Positions 26,001 through 33,741 are shown, numbered from the stretch's first letter. The stretch: DNA of 64,000 bases from Deinococcus sp. JMULE3 (GCF_013337115.1 NZ_SGWE01000004.1:372001-436000), one strand, 5' to 3'. Program-made: numbers and translations. The notes: generated by a model not told the origin, from the sequence alone.

Positions 26001-26943
26001 GCAGGCGGACGCCCCGGCGCCCGCGCGACCCTTCCTGCAGCGGCTGGTGTTCGAGGACATTCCCATCCGCGCCACGAACGGCATCCGCATCGACGAGAAC
26101 CTCGTGCGGGCCGAGTTCACGGGCGACCTGACCCTCGCGGGCAGCGGCGACCGCCCGCGCCTGAGCGGCGAGGTGCGCTCGCAGCGCGGCTTCGTGTACC
26201 TGCGCGAGAACGAGTTCGCGCTGCAGGACAGCAGCGTCACGTTCAGCGGCGACAACCTCTACCCGCGCTTCACCGTGCAGGCCAGCGGGACCGTCACCGC
26301 CGTCACCACCCGCCAGCGCGTGCCGGTCACACTGGAACTCAGCGGCGAGTTCGTCACCCGCAACGGCACGCCCGTACTGGACCTGACGACCACGCTGCGC
26401 TGCACCGCCGAGGGCAGCAGTTGCGCCGACCCCGACACCGGCCTGCCCTACGGCGAGGCGGAACTGTACGCGCTGGTCGCCACCGGCGTCCCGAACCTCG
26501 CCGCGCTGCCCAGCAACCTGGGCGCGCTGGGATCGAGCGCCATCCAGACGGCACTGAACGTGTTCGTGCTGGGCGAATTCGAACGGACCATCGCCAACGC
26601 GTTCGGGCTGGACGTGTTCCGCCTGACGCCGAACCTGAGCGTGGAGAACGGCACGGTCGGCGCGACCATCACGCTCGGGTCGTACCTGACCCGCGACCTG
26701 TACCTGCAGTACCAGGTGGACCTCAGCGGCGAGGGGCTGATCAACGCCGAGTACACCGCGCCCGACAGCCGCTTCACGTTCAAGGTCAGCACGCCCCTGA
26801 AGGGCCTGAACCTCCAGTCGATCCGGCCGACCTTCAGCGTCGGGTACAACGTGAACGACCGCACCAACGTCAGCTTCGGCGTGGAGAACGGCGAACGCGG
26901 CGCGGTGTTCCGCTTCGGGGTGCGCTACCTGTTCGGCCGGTGA
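17095..26943 (+). CDS. Giant TamB-like translocation/assembly module protein (3282 aa)
   Basis: 3282 aa in a single frame. A basic stretch (VRRRGRAWW) is followed by one membrane helix (about residues 29-50) and then thousands of residues of short repeating beta strands with the recurring pattern G-x-L-x-G-x-V/L-x-G. This is the beta-taco architecture of AsmA/TamB bridge proteins that carry phospholipids or help outer-membrane assembly. A Gly-only patch lies near residues 129-140. The last 350 residues hold the conserved TamB domain (SQRGFVYLRENEF, YPRFTVQASG, ending FRFGVRYLFGR). E. coli TamB has about 1260 residues, so this is more than twice as long. The GTG start was chosen for its GGAGGA site 7 nt upstream; GTGs at 17065 and 17020 or a frameshifted ATG at 17006 are alternatives. 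No tamA/bamA gene is adjacent. Confidence 0.85.
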   Translation: MTDEQAAPEPMSPEGTPTPTPVRRRGRAWWWVLGVLGALLLFLAFLPALLGGALLSRFGAPAGVSADRVTGPLWAPGLSGVRVNIPGLKGEAGRVGVTVAGVNPLTRVVRLNVQASDAALNLKLQELFGGGGGAGGGGGGWKVVLGGLDVQRTRLTVDGTGFNVPDGRFTVTPGQGGALAVRGATRDGDLNADVLVAEKAGVNVFTVNLDADARVLNHYWPGVTAGRITGRYVLGDGPIVGDLRVTDAALRVSEAKFVTVTGISGAATHRGDDIRLNLAGRGWNGPVTATGGVDLKAQNWSVTADATPTVSGLARALGTTGDGDLKLRVTAGGWSTVRVKAYAQGAGTLAGVGFSDANAEYTFLSEDGNVAGQTNDLAFSADTALGGSAQKLAGRWAFGREGRVSLNGTFAQKPLDVEGRIDAQNLLAFDGQGLGGPLRGTFDLNGTRLNATLNPSFGAAGARVVLSGTPDDLRARVTDAQAGPFTGLSGTAAFDRRGLRVDLGAASLNLDKNFRGTWAARDLSGSGVTLNGGGRIDLTGGDVTGTLSAAVPGVPQPLQGPLALNYVRQRGTFTAGSQRLTWNGDAFGLRARNLAAAGGLRVTGDVTVTNTLKAFGSLRAVGSGVTVTAFARGTSANLRADAGGVTVLADADLRAPYRVQARVAGADIRGNVTLDSGVRFSLTTRGDTASGTVDGETITAKGRVNLGALRPLLPGLDLGGTLDLNLAGRGGSARVNAQAAGADITGSLTRQPTSGTPITANLTVASGSGAGSGAAQVAGRVFPDIQVGGTVQAQGQTLNARVTGPYGALRAAVTGRTGILSFGGVTLPAQAVNLRGTLTPAVRVSGTWGDLTAAYDGRSGLVQVSGAQALTAFGQAGRVQGRASWAPGPGGSFRGGVNARGVLDQYTLAVSGPWNGLNLLVTDGEGLRAEGTASLPSGRYDVDVSGPLGNGLFVDGNVQGTGAEPRGQIAVRDAQGGRASVTLAGFDNLNLTAQGLTLAGQRLEGTLTARNGVLDGRLNAGPFLVRADRGALRVTGSVAGQEVTATGRVRLPATLEGLNLRVTGPYFTAAATGGVADLRGTLTLKPQRFAAGPTALSVPGQSFPLRASLTGLRATVGGLTYVGGNWTGALGLRYALGSSPATEQAGTVRLAGQGTTTLLALPSGPLTGRVSVLPALGGTLSTSLAPFAAGLPADVRAALVPGRLEVALGGSSATLFTSGTRYLGDPLRLDARADWNNGLNVRGTLTHPGSRIPVAYGGAGLTVRSAVLDARVLTPVLPGARGRVGLNLSVPQLDFARATGRADVNVQAAGQSARGSVSLLRGQVSASLSSTLGGQALSVRGPLYPQANAAVTFEDLRAALTGRAGPGAGDALNLRVNGSYAGKAVNVTATGVALTGGAARVTLGGSVAGAALDLSAAQRSGAGLGAWTLGGSANAGDLRPLLGQAGRASVTLGGTLADVRATAQGEVAGVTFRAPLRYAGGALRVDGAQAELAQGTVRAGGPVFPVLKLDAKATLTDLLPGTYTAQVRGSFARPDVTAQGILTDGPSGLRAAGTRVSAHLLGGTYRAVFTGAPLTGEVRGDLGTGALGGLQRAALTLNAALVNADTDVRLRGPIGWNARTGFSGALRAVGDVPGGPLDALLDGTPTGDLTVAATLGTGVREARVTGRLPASLPLRPGGTLTLASFDAGALWGRAEQLRLSGAATLGGASWSALNASFGGAVQDREGDLSGDLSARYAAGNARVQLSGARSSGLATLDSGRYAASLRLDGLRAARLLPAGLDVDALTVAGTLTASGTLSGGLEALNAQNLAVKGEQAQAGPFSLYGRAAFDPRADVLSADLSGSLRDGVLRAQGSLPGGLRVTARDLSAAYLNAASLGSGTLGADLTFTGRAADPAVAGRVTLSTDQLEALITASGRVLDPRLNARATLKGSLGGAVYAEASDLDLAAGTLRARLYGTVRSGDTRATLDLNGVWPRLSGAVRASVAGLPDPVTLTGDGRGTYALAAGRLGAGTLSLTPGANLIPALAGRLSVTPLPLVGGAGEATLSASLGGTLVSPTLAGTLNTRGAALAGVTLGDLSGTLSGTLSGLKGTLAQAGRTVAALDGTRLTLSGLGASAFGSDLEVTGTAALDGTVDLTVDASGTLAGRVQLTNRAQALGARGNLSGPQGLRAALEVTADRLGGWRGTARVTGGPAGVLTQPLTLRLSGPLGTPLAQGEAGLLGAGARVVASARGVQLRLVDGPQAQGSGVLEARPGAREWALLGTASLTRPEGAVTVTADGTLADPRAQLSVRRGEWRASGSVSLRAADLNVSDGLVDGSLRWQAGQLAANLPGLNLGRLGVTGLSGLLTAVGSVNTDTSSGRVTLNVRELDTPFTAPYLGVALRGSLDGDVTLAGGRPSVNLTAALRAGTLTLRAAQGPDVWTGTLTGRLTQDAGSLDVNVRAAADGLRGQLGVTAYPLDVAGQTVRLSGTLNLDGQTFAADLRGGNGMGSADLTASGGIADLIPALEGVLAVNPTGDGYALRATLDELEVRDLKIAPALSGRVSGEANLRDGGGTFVLRADALTVGTRTLPARLEGTQVGADWRIRGFLGESDFTAGLSGGEVFGQGSLRALPVGALVGAFTGQTPGEGVVTGVARFRFPLADPPAGTLNVVAERIRVSATSGEGEAAVTETLTGSGTLDFAARELRGVNIQLGGAGTWDVRGQYTRENVNLSAQFTDTTFTPVLRLVPGLVDLTPSLKGTLTVSAAGTYDRPRGLIRAQNLRGSVAGLSLSVPQFAGDLPDSGAFTAGGRVLTGGTVGTDGTLDVAGQLTLGRLSGTRVTFTGLLAPQALGALPNTTATLAQQSDGRWTVDAQSRSSTAASGAGTLSLTGTLSPRWDLSLAARNYNLPLAVIYGRESALNADLRAVDDGSVIRVTGAADFARLILGRVNAPTTIPAPGQSSTDTGTGRTTDNFVSPLPEEFTTFPKAAQADAPAPARPFLQRLVFEDIPIRATNGIRIDENLVRAEFTGDLTLAGSGDRPRLSGEVRSQRGFVYLRENEFALQDSSVTFSGDNLYPRFTVQASGTVTAVTTRQRVPVTLELSGEFVTRNGTPVLDLTTTLRCTAEGSSCADPDTGLPYGEAELYALVATGVPNLAALPSNLGALGSSAIQTALNVFVLGEFERTIANAFGLDVFRLTPNLSVENGTVGATITLGSYLTRDLYLQYQVDLSGEGLINAEYTAPDSRFTFKVSTPLKGLNLQSIRPTFSVGYNVNDRTNVSFGVENGERGAVFRFGVRYLFGR

Positions 26944-27008
26944 GGCGGGGGGCGGGGGGCGCATCCCCTCCCTGCCCCGGCACCCAGCCATGAAACACAG
27001 CCATGAGC

Positions 27009-27041
27009 AGCGCCGCCCCCGCAGACAGCAGGGGCGGCGCT
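27009..27041. terminator. Bidirectional hairpin between the TamB-like gene and the converging small gene
   Basis: AGCGCCGCCCC at 27009-27019 is perfectly complementary to 27031-27041 with an 11-nt loop. It lies between two converging stop codons. No long T-run is present. Confidence 0.65.
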
Positions 27042-27055
27042 ACTCAGATCGTCAA

Positions 27056-27505
27056 TCAGACAGTGACGTTCGCGCGGGGTTCCAGCGCGTAGAAGGCCAC
27101 GACGGCCACCAGGGTGCCCACCCAGCCGGGGGCGCTGCCCAGGTCCAGCTCGAAGGGGCGGCCCAGGACGGTGCTGCCCAGCTGCCCGACGAGTTTCTCG
27201 CCGGTCTGCTGCGCCACGACGTTCCAGCCGACGATGGGTTCCCCCATGAAGCCGGTCACGCGGTCCACGCCACGCAGCGTGAGTTTCTGCGCGCCGACGT
27301 TGCCGCGCAGTTCGCCGTCTTCCAGCTCGATCTTCACGCTGTCGGCGCCGACGGTGCCCTGCACGCCGCGTTCGGTGATCTCGAGGTTGATGTCCTTGCC
27401 GTGCAGCTTGCCGCCCGCGCGGCCCGTGATCGTGTCGCCGTCGATGACGCAGCGGATGCCGTAGCCGTCCGCTCCGCCGAGGCGGCCCTTGATGAGGTCT
27501 TCCAT
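27056..27505 (-). CDS. Hypothetical protein with a repetitive beta-strand pattern and hydrophobic C-terminus
   Basis: 149 aa, unrecognised. It begins MEDLIKGRLGG and continues with alternating Gly/Asp turns and short strands (IRCVIDGDTITGRAGG, VKIELEDGELRGNVG). This pattern looks like a small right-handed beta-helix or barrel. A hydrophobic stretch (WVGTLVAVVAFYAL) lies at the C-terminus and could be a tail anchor. No signal peptide. A TATACT box 7 nt upstream of the ATG supports this start and a leaderless mRNA. It converges on the TamB-like gene with a shared hairpin. Confidence 0.75.
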   Translation of the reverse strand: MEDLIKGRLGGADGYGIRCVIDGDTITGRAGGKLHGKDINLEITERGVQGTVGADSVKIELEDGELRGNVGAQKLTLRGVDRVTGFMGEPIVGWNVVAQQTGEKLVGQLGSTVLGRPFELDLGSAPGWVGTLVAVVAFYALEPRANVTV

Positions 27506-27512
27506 GCGCGCG

Positions 27513-27518
27513 AGTATA
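27513..27518 (-). promoter_or_regulatory. -10 box of a leaderless promoter
   Basis: TATACT (read on the minus strand) ends 7 nt before the ATG at 27505. It is the closest match to a consensus -10 hexamer in the window. Confidence 0.75.
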
Positions 27519-27568
27519 GCGTGACGCCCACGCGCAGGTGCCGTCCGGACGTGTGACATCATGGTTTC

Positions 27569-30500
27569 ATGGGGCCAGCTTCCACGTTCCACGCCGCCGC
27601 GTGGTCGGCGCTGACGCAGGCGTGGCAGGACGTGCAGAAGTGCGCGCAGCCCGCCGCGGCGCTCCTCACGGGCGAGTCCGGCGTCGGGAAAAGCTGGCTG
27701 CAGACCCAGTGGTCCCGGCAGTGGCGGCCCGATCAGGTCCTGAGCGGCGGGGCGTTCCTTCACCTGCCGGACGCGGCGCGGCGGTCCCTGCCGGAACAGG
27801 TGCAGGCGCAGGCCGATGCGCTGGACGACCTGGCCCGCCGCGCCGGTGGCGTGTGCCTGCACCTGGACGCGCTGGACACCTGGCCGAACGAGGACCTGAC
27901 CCGGCTGAACCTGCTGTGGCACCACCTGACGCGTCTGGGCACGCCCGCGCTGCTGCTCGGGACCGCGCAGACGCTGCCCGGACCGCTGTGGCAGGGCTGG
28001 CAGGCGACCGCCACGCTCACCGGAGGGCCTGCCCCGCTGGAACTGCCGCTGGGGCCACTCCCGCCGGAGCAGGTAGAGGCACTGCTGCGCTCGGCGCTGC
28101 GCGGCGCGCCCCCACCGGAACTGCTCGGGTGGCTCGGGGGGCGGGGTGACACGCGGGCCGGACCGCTGCTGGACGCCGTGCGGCAGTTGATTCAGCTGGG
28201 CGGTCTGCGCCGCGAGGACAGCACCTGGGTGTACCACGGCGGGGTGGACGCCCTGCTGGATCAGGACCCGTCCGACCTGACGCTGCTGGCTGCGGCGGCC
28301 GAACCGGAGGTGCTCGGGGTGCTGGCGACCCTGGCGGTGGCCGGGCGGCCCCTGGGTGCGGACGAGTGGGCGGCGCGGTCCGGCGGCCCGTTCGTACCGG
28401 CGCAGCGGCGCGCGCAGGCGCTTCGACTGGTGCGGCCAGTCACGCACGGCACGCAGGTGGTGTGGACGCTGAGTTCGCCGGACCTGTCCGGCGCGGTGCT
28501 GGGCCAGCTGTCCCTGGCGCAGGTGCGGGCGCTGCACGCGCAGGCCCTTACACACGAGTCCAGCACGGGCCTGCGCGCCCTGCACGCCCGCCGGTCCGGT
28601 CAGCTGGACCTGCCCCTGACGCAGCGGGCCGCGGCGGAGGCGCTGCGTCAGGGCCGCCCGGCCGAGGCGCTGGAGCACCTGCAGGCCCTGCTGGACGGCG
28701 CGCCGGGGCACCGGCGGGCGCCGGCGTGGGGGCTGGCGCGTGCGCGGGTCCGCTGGGCGCAGGGGGACCTGCGCGGCGCGCTGGCCCTGCTGGAAGAGCC
28801 GGACCTGCTCGGCGCGGGGCGCGGCGTCACGCTGCTGCGCGCGCAGGTCCTGCGCGACCTGGGCCGCCTGCACGAGGCGGCCGACCTGTTCGGGATCGCC
28901 GAGCGTCCCGCCGAGCTGTGCCTGCTGGCCCTGACCCTGCGGGAACTTGACCGGGTGGCCGAGGGCGAGGCGGTGGCGCTGCGGGCCATGCGGGGCAGCA
29001 GCGGCGCGGCGGCCGCGTACGCCCGCGCGGTCTGGGGGCGGCTGCTGTTCTCACGCGGCGCGTACGACGACGCCCGGCGCGAGGGCGAGGTGGCCGTGCG
29101 GACCCTGCGGCGGGACGGCGGCCTGCCGTTCCTGCGGAGCCTGATGTGGCTGGCCGCGACCCTTGACCACCTGGGGCTGCGTGAGGAGGCCGCGGCGTGC
29201 CTGCGGGAGGCGCAGGACGAGGCCGTGCGGACCGGGGATCATCACGCCCGCGTGCTGGTCCTGACGTCCCTGGCGGTCACGCGCCTGTCCGCGTGCGACC
29301 TGCCGGAAGCCGAGCGGGCCGCCCGGTCCTCGATCAGCCTGTGCCGCAGCCGCGCGCACCTGCCGCAACTGGCCGCCGCGCAGCACAACCTGGGCATGGT
29401 GGCGTGGCTGCGCGGGGACCTGCGCGCCGCGGCCGGGCACTTCCTGGAGTCCTGGCGGGTGGGCCGCCGGGCGGGCCGGGCGATGTGGGCGCTGAACGCC
29501 AGCGCGTTCCGGGCGCTGTGCCTCGCGCTGCGCGGCGACGTGCGGCTCGCCCGGGCGGTCCTGCGCGACCCGCGCGCCCCCCAGGCGTTCCGCACGACGG
29601 GCATGATCGCGGCGTACCTGCACCTCCTGACGGGTGACCCGCGCGCGGCGCTGTCGGTCCTGAGCGACTGGGACGCGCCGGGCAACGCGTGGCTGCAGGC
29701 CGAGGGCGAGGTCGTGCGGGGCCACGCGCACGCCCGGCTGCAGGAGTGGGACGCCGCCCAGCGCCGGTTCGAGGAGGCGGCGCGCGTCGCGCAGGCCGGA
29801 GGGGCGCCGCCCATGCTCGCCCAGGCCCTCATGGGGCTGGGCACGCTGCGCGCCCTGCGCGGCGACGCGGGGTCGGCGCGGACGCTGGCCACCCAGGCGC
29901 AGGACGTGGCCCGCCCGCTGGGCCTGGGTGGCCTCGCCGACCTGAGCCGCGCCGTGCACCGGGACGCGGCTATACAGCTCGACGTTCCGGACGTGCCCAC
30001 CACGGGCGCGGTCCGGTCGCTGCGGACCCTGGGCCGCTTCACGGTGGACGTCGCGGGCGAGGCGGTCCCGTGGCGGGGGCGGACCACCCGGCACCTGCTG
30101 GCCCTGCTGCTCGCCGGGCAGCTGGGGGGACGCCCGGCCCTGCTGACCCGCGACGGACTGTGCGTGAACCTGTGGCCGGACGTGCCGGACGCCGTCGCGT
30201 ACGGCAACCTGCGCAAGAGCGTCTCCAGACTCCGGTCCCAGCTGGGGGACGCCGCGAGCATCGAACTGAGCGCGCAGGGCACGTACCGCCTGACCCTCGC
30301 ACGCGTGGACGTGCAGGCGTTCCTGAACGCCGCGCAGGCCGGGGATGATCAGGAGGTCCTGCGGCTCTACGGCGGACCGTTCCTGCCGGGCGAGGACCAG
30401 CCGGACGTGATCCTGCTGCGCCTGCACCTGCACGGCCTGTGGCGCGCCGCGACCCTGCGCCGCGCCGCGACCCTGCCCGCCGCGCAGACGCTGGAGGTGC

Positions 30501-30694
30501 TGTGGCCGCTGCTGCTGGACGATCCCACCGACGAGAACGCCGCGCCGCTGACCGCCCACGCCCTGCGCACCCTGCCCGACCGGGCCGCGAGCCTGGACTG
30601 GCTGCGCCGCTGGCGGACCATCCTGGACGCCGAGAACGCCCCCTACCCGCAGGAGCTGCTGCTGCTCGGCCGTCTCCTCAGCGCTGCCGACTGA
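27569..30694 (+). CDS. Large ATPase/TPR regulator with C-terminal winged helix and BTAD domain
   Basis: 1041 aa. The N-terminal third is a STAND/AAA-like ATPase: Walker A TGESGVGKSW (residues 34-43) and a Walker B-like GVCLHLDAL. The middle 500 residues are TPR-like helical repeats (many A-x2-LG/ALR patterns). The C-terminal 220 residues contain a winged-helix start (RTLGRFTVDVAGEAVPWRG, near residue 819), a LWPDVPDAVAYGNLRKSVSRL recognition region and a bacterial transcriptional activation domain. Such proteins sense a ligand through the repeats and activate transcription. The domain order is reversed compared with SARP-type regulators such as the one at 52849. A weak CATCAT -10-like box is 6 nt upstream. 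Confidence 0.82.
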   Translation: MGPASTFHAAAWSALTQAWQDVQKCAQPAAALLTGESGVGKSWLQTQWSRQWRPDQVLSGGAFLHLPDAARRSLPEQVQAQADALDDLARRAGGVCLHLDALDTWPNEDLTRLNLLWHHLTRLGTPALLLGTAQTLPGPLWQGWQATATLTGGPAPLELPLGPLPPEQVEALLRSALRGAPPPELLGWLGGRGDTRAGPLLDAVRQLIQLGGLRREDSTWVYHGGVDALLDQDPSDLTLLAAAAEPEVLGVLATLAVAGRPLGADEWAARSGGPFVPAQRRAQALRLVRPVTHGTQVVWTLSSPDLSGAVLGQLSLAQVRALHAQALTHESSTGLRALHARRSGQLDLPLTQRAAAEALRQGRPAEALEHLQALLDGAPGHRRAPAWGLARARVRWAQGDLRGALALLEEPDLLGAGRGVTLLRAQVLRDLGRLHEAADLFGIAERPAELCLLALTLRELDRVAEGEAVALRAMRGSSGAAAAYARAVWGRLLFSRGAYDDARREGEVAVRTLRRDGGLPFLRSLMWLAATLDHLGLREEAAACLREAQDEAVRTGDHHARVLVLTSLAVTRLSACDLPEAERAARSSISLCRSRAHLPQLAAAQHNLGMVAWLRGDLRAAAGHFLESWRVGRRAGRAMWALNASAFRALCLALRGDVRLARAVLRDPRAPQAFRTTGMIAAYLHLLTGDPRAALSVLSDWDAPGNAWLQAEGEVVRGHAHARLQEWDAAQRRFEEAARVAQAGGAPPMLAQALMGLGTLRALRGDAGSARTLATQAQDVARPLGLGGLADLSRAVHRDAAIQLDVPDVPTTGAVRSLRTLGRFTVDVAGEAVPWRGRTTRHLLALLLAGQLGGRPALLTRDGLCVNLWPDVPDAVAYGNLRKSVSRLRSQLGDAASIELSAQGTYRLTLARVDVQAFLNAAQAGDDQEVLRLYGGPFLPGEDQPDVILLRLHLHGLWRAATLRRAATLPAAQTLEVLWPLLLDDPTDENAAPLTAHALRTLPDRAASLDWLRRWRTILDAENAPYPQELLLLGRLLSAAD

Positions 30695-30928
30695 TCGAGG
30701 GCCGCAGATTGACTTGCCCACTCGCCCCGGACGGCGCCCGCGCGGTGGCCGGGCAAGTGGCGGAACTCGTGGCGATGAACCTCCGCGTTCCGGGCGGGGT
30801 CGGTGGAATCTGCCCCGGAACGTGTCACGCCCGCTCCGTACCCTGCGATCAGTGATGCCGACTGCGGCGCCGCCCTGGGAACCGCGACGCTCCTGGGAGC
30901 ACCTCGCCGTTCCCTGTGGGCACCGGGA
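30695..30928. other. Spacer between two converging genes
   Basis: No gene seen. An 8-bp inverted pair ACTTGCCC (about 30713) and GGGCAAGT (about 30752) is the only structure noticed; it could act as a weak bidirectional terminator. Confidence 0.35.
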
Positions 30929-33058
30929 TCAGCGCCCGATGTGCCCGCCACGTCCCGGCACGAGGCCCACCCGCTCGAAGTATGCCCGGCGGGTCAGGAC
31001 CGGCCCGCCTTCACCGAGTTCCACGCGGCCCACGTTCCAGCGTTCGAACAGGACGCGCAGCGTGCCCCCCAGCAGCGCCGCGCCGAACCACGCGGGCGGC
31101 TCGCCGTTCCAGCGGAGCGTGTGCCCGTCCCAGGCGAGGTGCGGGCAGCCCTCGTCGTGCGCGGCCCAGAACATCCCGCCCGAGTCGCCGAGACGCTGCG
31201 CGCGGACGGTCAGGGGCGGCTCGCGGACCTCCGCGTCGAACTGCGGGGCGCTCCACACCTGCGAGTACAGCCAGTACAGGCCCTGCTGCACGGCGTGCGC
31301 CTGGGCTCTCACGCGGGCCTCCTCGCGCCCGGTCAGGCTGCCGGGCGGGCGGTCCAGTTCCGCGCGCAGGGCAGAAAGCTGGGCCTCCAGCGGCGCGAGG
31401 CGCTGCCGGGGCGTGGGCGGCGGCGGCGGTGGAGGCGGGTCGCCCTGCAATGTCGCCGCCGGGTCGAGGTACTCGCGGCTGCCCCAGCCGCTCACCTCGC
31501 GCAGCGCGGCGTCCTCGATCACCCACAGGCGCGTGGCGACCTCCCGCGCGAAGCGGCGGTCGTGCGTGACGATCACCACCGCGCCCCCGTACGCCTGCAC
31601 CGCGCCCTCCAGCGCCAGCAGCGCCTCCACATCCAGGTGGTTCGTGGGTTCGTCCAGCAGCAGCAGGTCCGCCCGCAGGCCACTCACGAGGGCCAGCCCC
31701 GCCCGCGCCCGCTCGCCGCCCGACAGCACCTCCGGGGTTTTCGGCCAGTCGTCCGCGCCGAACCCCGCGCGGCCCAGCAGGGTGTTCGCCTGCCGCCCGA
31801 AGCGCCGCTCGAACTGCGCGTGCAGCCCCTCCCCCGGCGTCAGGCCATGCCACGTCTGATCCAGGCTGGCGACCGTCACGCCCGGCGCAACCCGCAGCGC
31901 AGGCGGCGACCCGACCTCCCCCGTCAGCGGATCCGGCGCGGGCGGGTCGGGGTGCAGTTCGCCGGACAGCAGGCGCATCAGCGTGGTCTTGCCCGTGCCG
32001 TTCGCGCCCATCAGCGCCACCCGGTCCCCCTGCCGCAGCCGGAACGCCGCGTCTGACAGCACGGGCCGGTCCCCGTACGCCTTGCTCAGGTGCTCCCCCC
32101 ACGCCACCAGCGGCGCACGCGCCGTGCCCGCCAGCAGGCGCATACGGATCTGCCGCTCGGGCAGCGGCGCCTCCGGCACGCTCTGCCGCTCCGCGCGGGT
32201 CTTCAACGCCCGTGAGCGGCGACCCCAGCGGTCCAGCACCTCCACACTCTTCGACAAGCGCTGCGACTCGCGTTCCCCCAGCCGCGCCGCGCGGGCCTGC
32301 GTGCGCCGCTCCAGCTCCCGCTGCGCCGACGCCCGCGAGTACCCACCGGGATACCCCGTCGCCCCGCCATGCTCCAGCCACACGCTGCGCGTCGCCACTG
32401 CGTCCAGAAACTCCCGGTCATGACTGGTCAGAAGCACCCCACCCCGGAACGCCCGCAGCCACCCCTCCAGCCACTCGCGCATGCGGATATCCAGATGGTT
32501 CGTCGGTTCATCCAGCACCAGCAGGTCCGGTTCACGCGCCAGGGCCAGCGCCAGCGCCAGCCGCGTCCGCTCCCCCCCGGACAGCGTGCTCGCGTCCCGG
32601 TCCAGAAAGCGCGTCAGGTCCAGCATCCCCAGCACCCGCGCCACGCGCGACGGCCAGCGGAACGCCTCCACGTCCTCCAGGTGCGCGTGCAGCGCCGACC
32701 AGCGCGCCAGCACCTCCGGATCACCCAGGTCCGCCTCCAGCTCAAGCAGACTCACCTCCAGCGCCCGGTACGGATGCGCCGCGTCCACCAGCGACCGCAC
32801 ACTCCGCCCCGCCGGATGCGCGTGATGCTGCTCCAGCACCGCCACCCGCAACCCATCCGCGCTCCAGACCTCACCCTCCTCCGGCACCCGCTCCCCGACC
32901 AGCACCCGCAGCAGCGTCGTCTTCCCCGCCCCGTTCCGACCCAGGAGCGCCACCCGCTCACCCAGTGACACACCCACACCCACGCCGTCCAGCACCACCC
33001 GCTCGCCGAACAACACCGACACGTTCGACGCAGCAATCAGGGTAGACGGCACAGACAC
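30929..33058 (-). CDS. ABC-F family ATP-binding protein with long C-terminal extension
   Basis: 709 aa with two ABC domains and no membrane segments. Walker A motifs GRNGAGKTT (about residues 40-48) and GANGTGKTT, signature motifs LSGGERTRLALAL and LSGGERARAGLAL, and two Walker B/D-loops LDEPTNHLD are all intact. ABC-F proteins act on the ribosome (EttA/Uup type translation factors or antibiotic resistance proteins). The second half carries an added tail of about 190 residues with a Pro-run linker, an acidic/basic helical segment and an EVREPPLTVRAQRLG region, which is longer than in EttA or Uup. The GTG start has a TAGCCT box 7 nt upstream. Confidence 0.92.
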   Translation of the reverse strand: MSVPSTLIAASNVSVLFGERVVLDGVGVGVSLGERVALLGRNGAGKTTLLRVLVGERVPEEGEVWSADGLRVAVLEQHHAHPAGRSVRSLVDAAHPYRALEVSLLELEADLGDPEVLARWSALHAHLEDVEAFRWPSRVARVLGMLDLTRFLDRDASTLSGGERTRLALALALAREPDLLVLDEPTNHLDIRMREWLEGWLRAFRGGVLLTSHDREFLDAVATRSVWLEHGGATGYPGGYSRASAQRELERRTQARAARLGERESQRLSKSVEVLDRWGRRSRALKTRAERQSVPEAPLPERQIRMRLLAGTARAPLVAWGEHLSKAYGDRPVLSDAAFRLRQGDRVALMGANGTGKTTLMRLLSGELHPDPPAPDPLTGEVGSPPALRVAPGVTVASLDQTWHGLTPGEGLHAQFERRFGRQANTLLGRAGFGADDWPKTPEVLSGGERARAGLALVSGLRADLLLLDEPTNHLDVEALLALEGAVQAYGGAVVIVTHDRRFAREVATRLWVIEDAALREVSGWGSREYLDPAATLQGDPPPPPPPPTPRQRLAPLEAQLSALRAELDRPPGSLTGREEARVRAQAHAVQQGLYWLYSQVWSAPQFDAEVREPPLTVRAQRLGDSGGMFWAAHDEGCPHLAWDGHTLRWNGEPPAWFGAALLGGTLRVLFERWNVGRVELGEGGPVLTRRAYFERVGLVPGRGGHIGR

Positions 33059-33065
33059 GCCCGCA

Positions 33066-33071
33066 AGGCTA
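33066..33071 (-). promoter_or_regulatory. -10 box of a leaderless promoter for the ABC-F gene
   Basis: TAGCCT on the minus strand ends 7 nt before the GTG start at 33058, showing that leaderless genes here may begin with GTG. Confidence 0.55.
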
Positions 33072-33121
33072 ACAGAAGGGCCCGAACAGGAAATGCGCCG
33101 AAGGGCTCAGATGGGAGCGAG

Positions 33122-33741
33122 TTACTCCGAAATCATTTCCTTCAGCAGACTGTCTCTGATCTGCCCGGCCCACTGCTTTCTCTCTTGGCTCAGCGCATAT
33201 TCCGGCCGCATGAACCAGCGGTCGAACTCCTGTGGCAAGGCTGGGAAGAGCTCGAAATCCCACGCTCCATCATCCGAATACACGACGCCATGGGTCAGCT
33301 CCGCCAGAGCGGAGGCGAGACAACCGTACAGAATGTTGATCAGTGCCGACTGCCCCGCCGAGCGTCGGAAGTACCACCAGTGTCCGCTGATTCGCGCGGT
33401 ATCGAACACAGCGGAGAGATCAGTCCTATCTGCTTCGATAGGCAGCCCGAAAGTCTGCTCGAACCCCTCCAAGTCAAGTTGCTTGAAGTAAGCACTGGTG
33501 CCTCCAGCCACGTCCTGCACCGTAAACCAGAAGTAGGCGTTCGCCGTGCAGGCAAACGGCGCATCGAGAAGCAGGCCCTGACCCTCGTGAGTGCCGCTGG
33601 TCAGGAGCTGAACCTGAACGGGATTGCTCTGAGGAAGCCCCATTTGAGGTATGCGTCCAGCTTGAGACAGCCCAGCGAGAGCACCTGGCGCGTCGTGGGC
33701 AGTTCCACCCGGCCCGGGTAGACGTCGAATGTAGTCGCCAC
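33122..33741 (-). CDS. Hypothetical protein with an apparent frameshift near its N-terminus
   Basis: Unrecognised. The C-terminal about 170 residues (from SNPVQVQLL through GHWWYFRRS to EMISE) are one frame. The N-terminal segment with GC-rich third positions is in another frame (starting at a GTG at 33741 or 33759; key stretch TFDVYPGRVELPTTRQVLS). Adding one base to the CCCC run at 33638-33641 joins the two frames into one protein of about 206 residues. The first ATG in the C-terminal frame is at 33643. Base composition is lower in GC than its neighbours, which may indicate recent acquisition. Either a pseudogene or a sequencing error. Confidence 0.6.

Noticed and set aside
23257..26991. 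1244-codon open frame on the minus strand opposite the TamB-like gene
   Set aside because: It is a by-product of the GC-rich codon pattern. The protein is composed of Ala/Arg/Gln/Gly/His runs with no domain, and the plus-strand frame has a consistent beta-repeat pattern and TamB motifs.
27056..28873. 605-codon minus-strand frame
   Set aside because: Only the last 149 codons (27056-27505), with a TATACT box, look real; the rest is antisense to the ATPase regulator.
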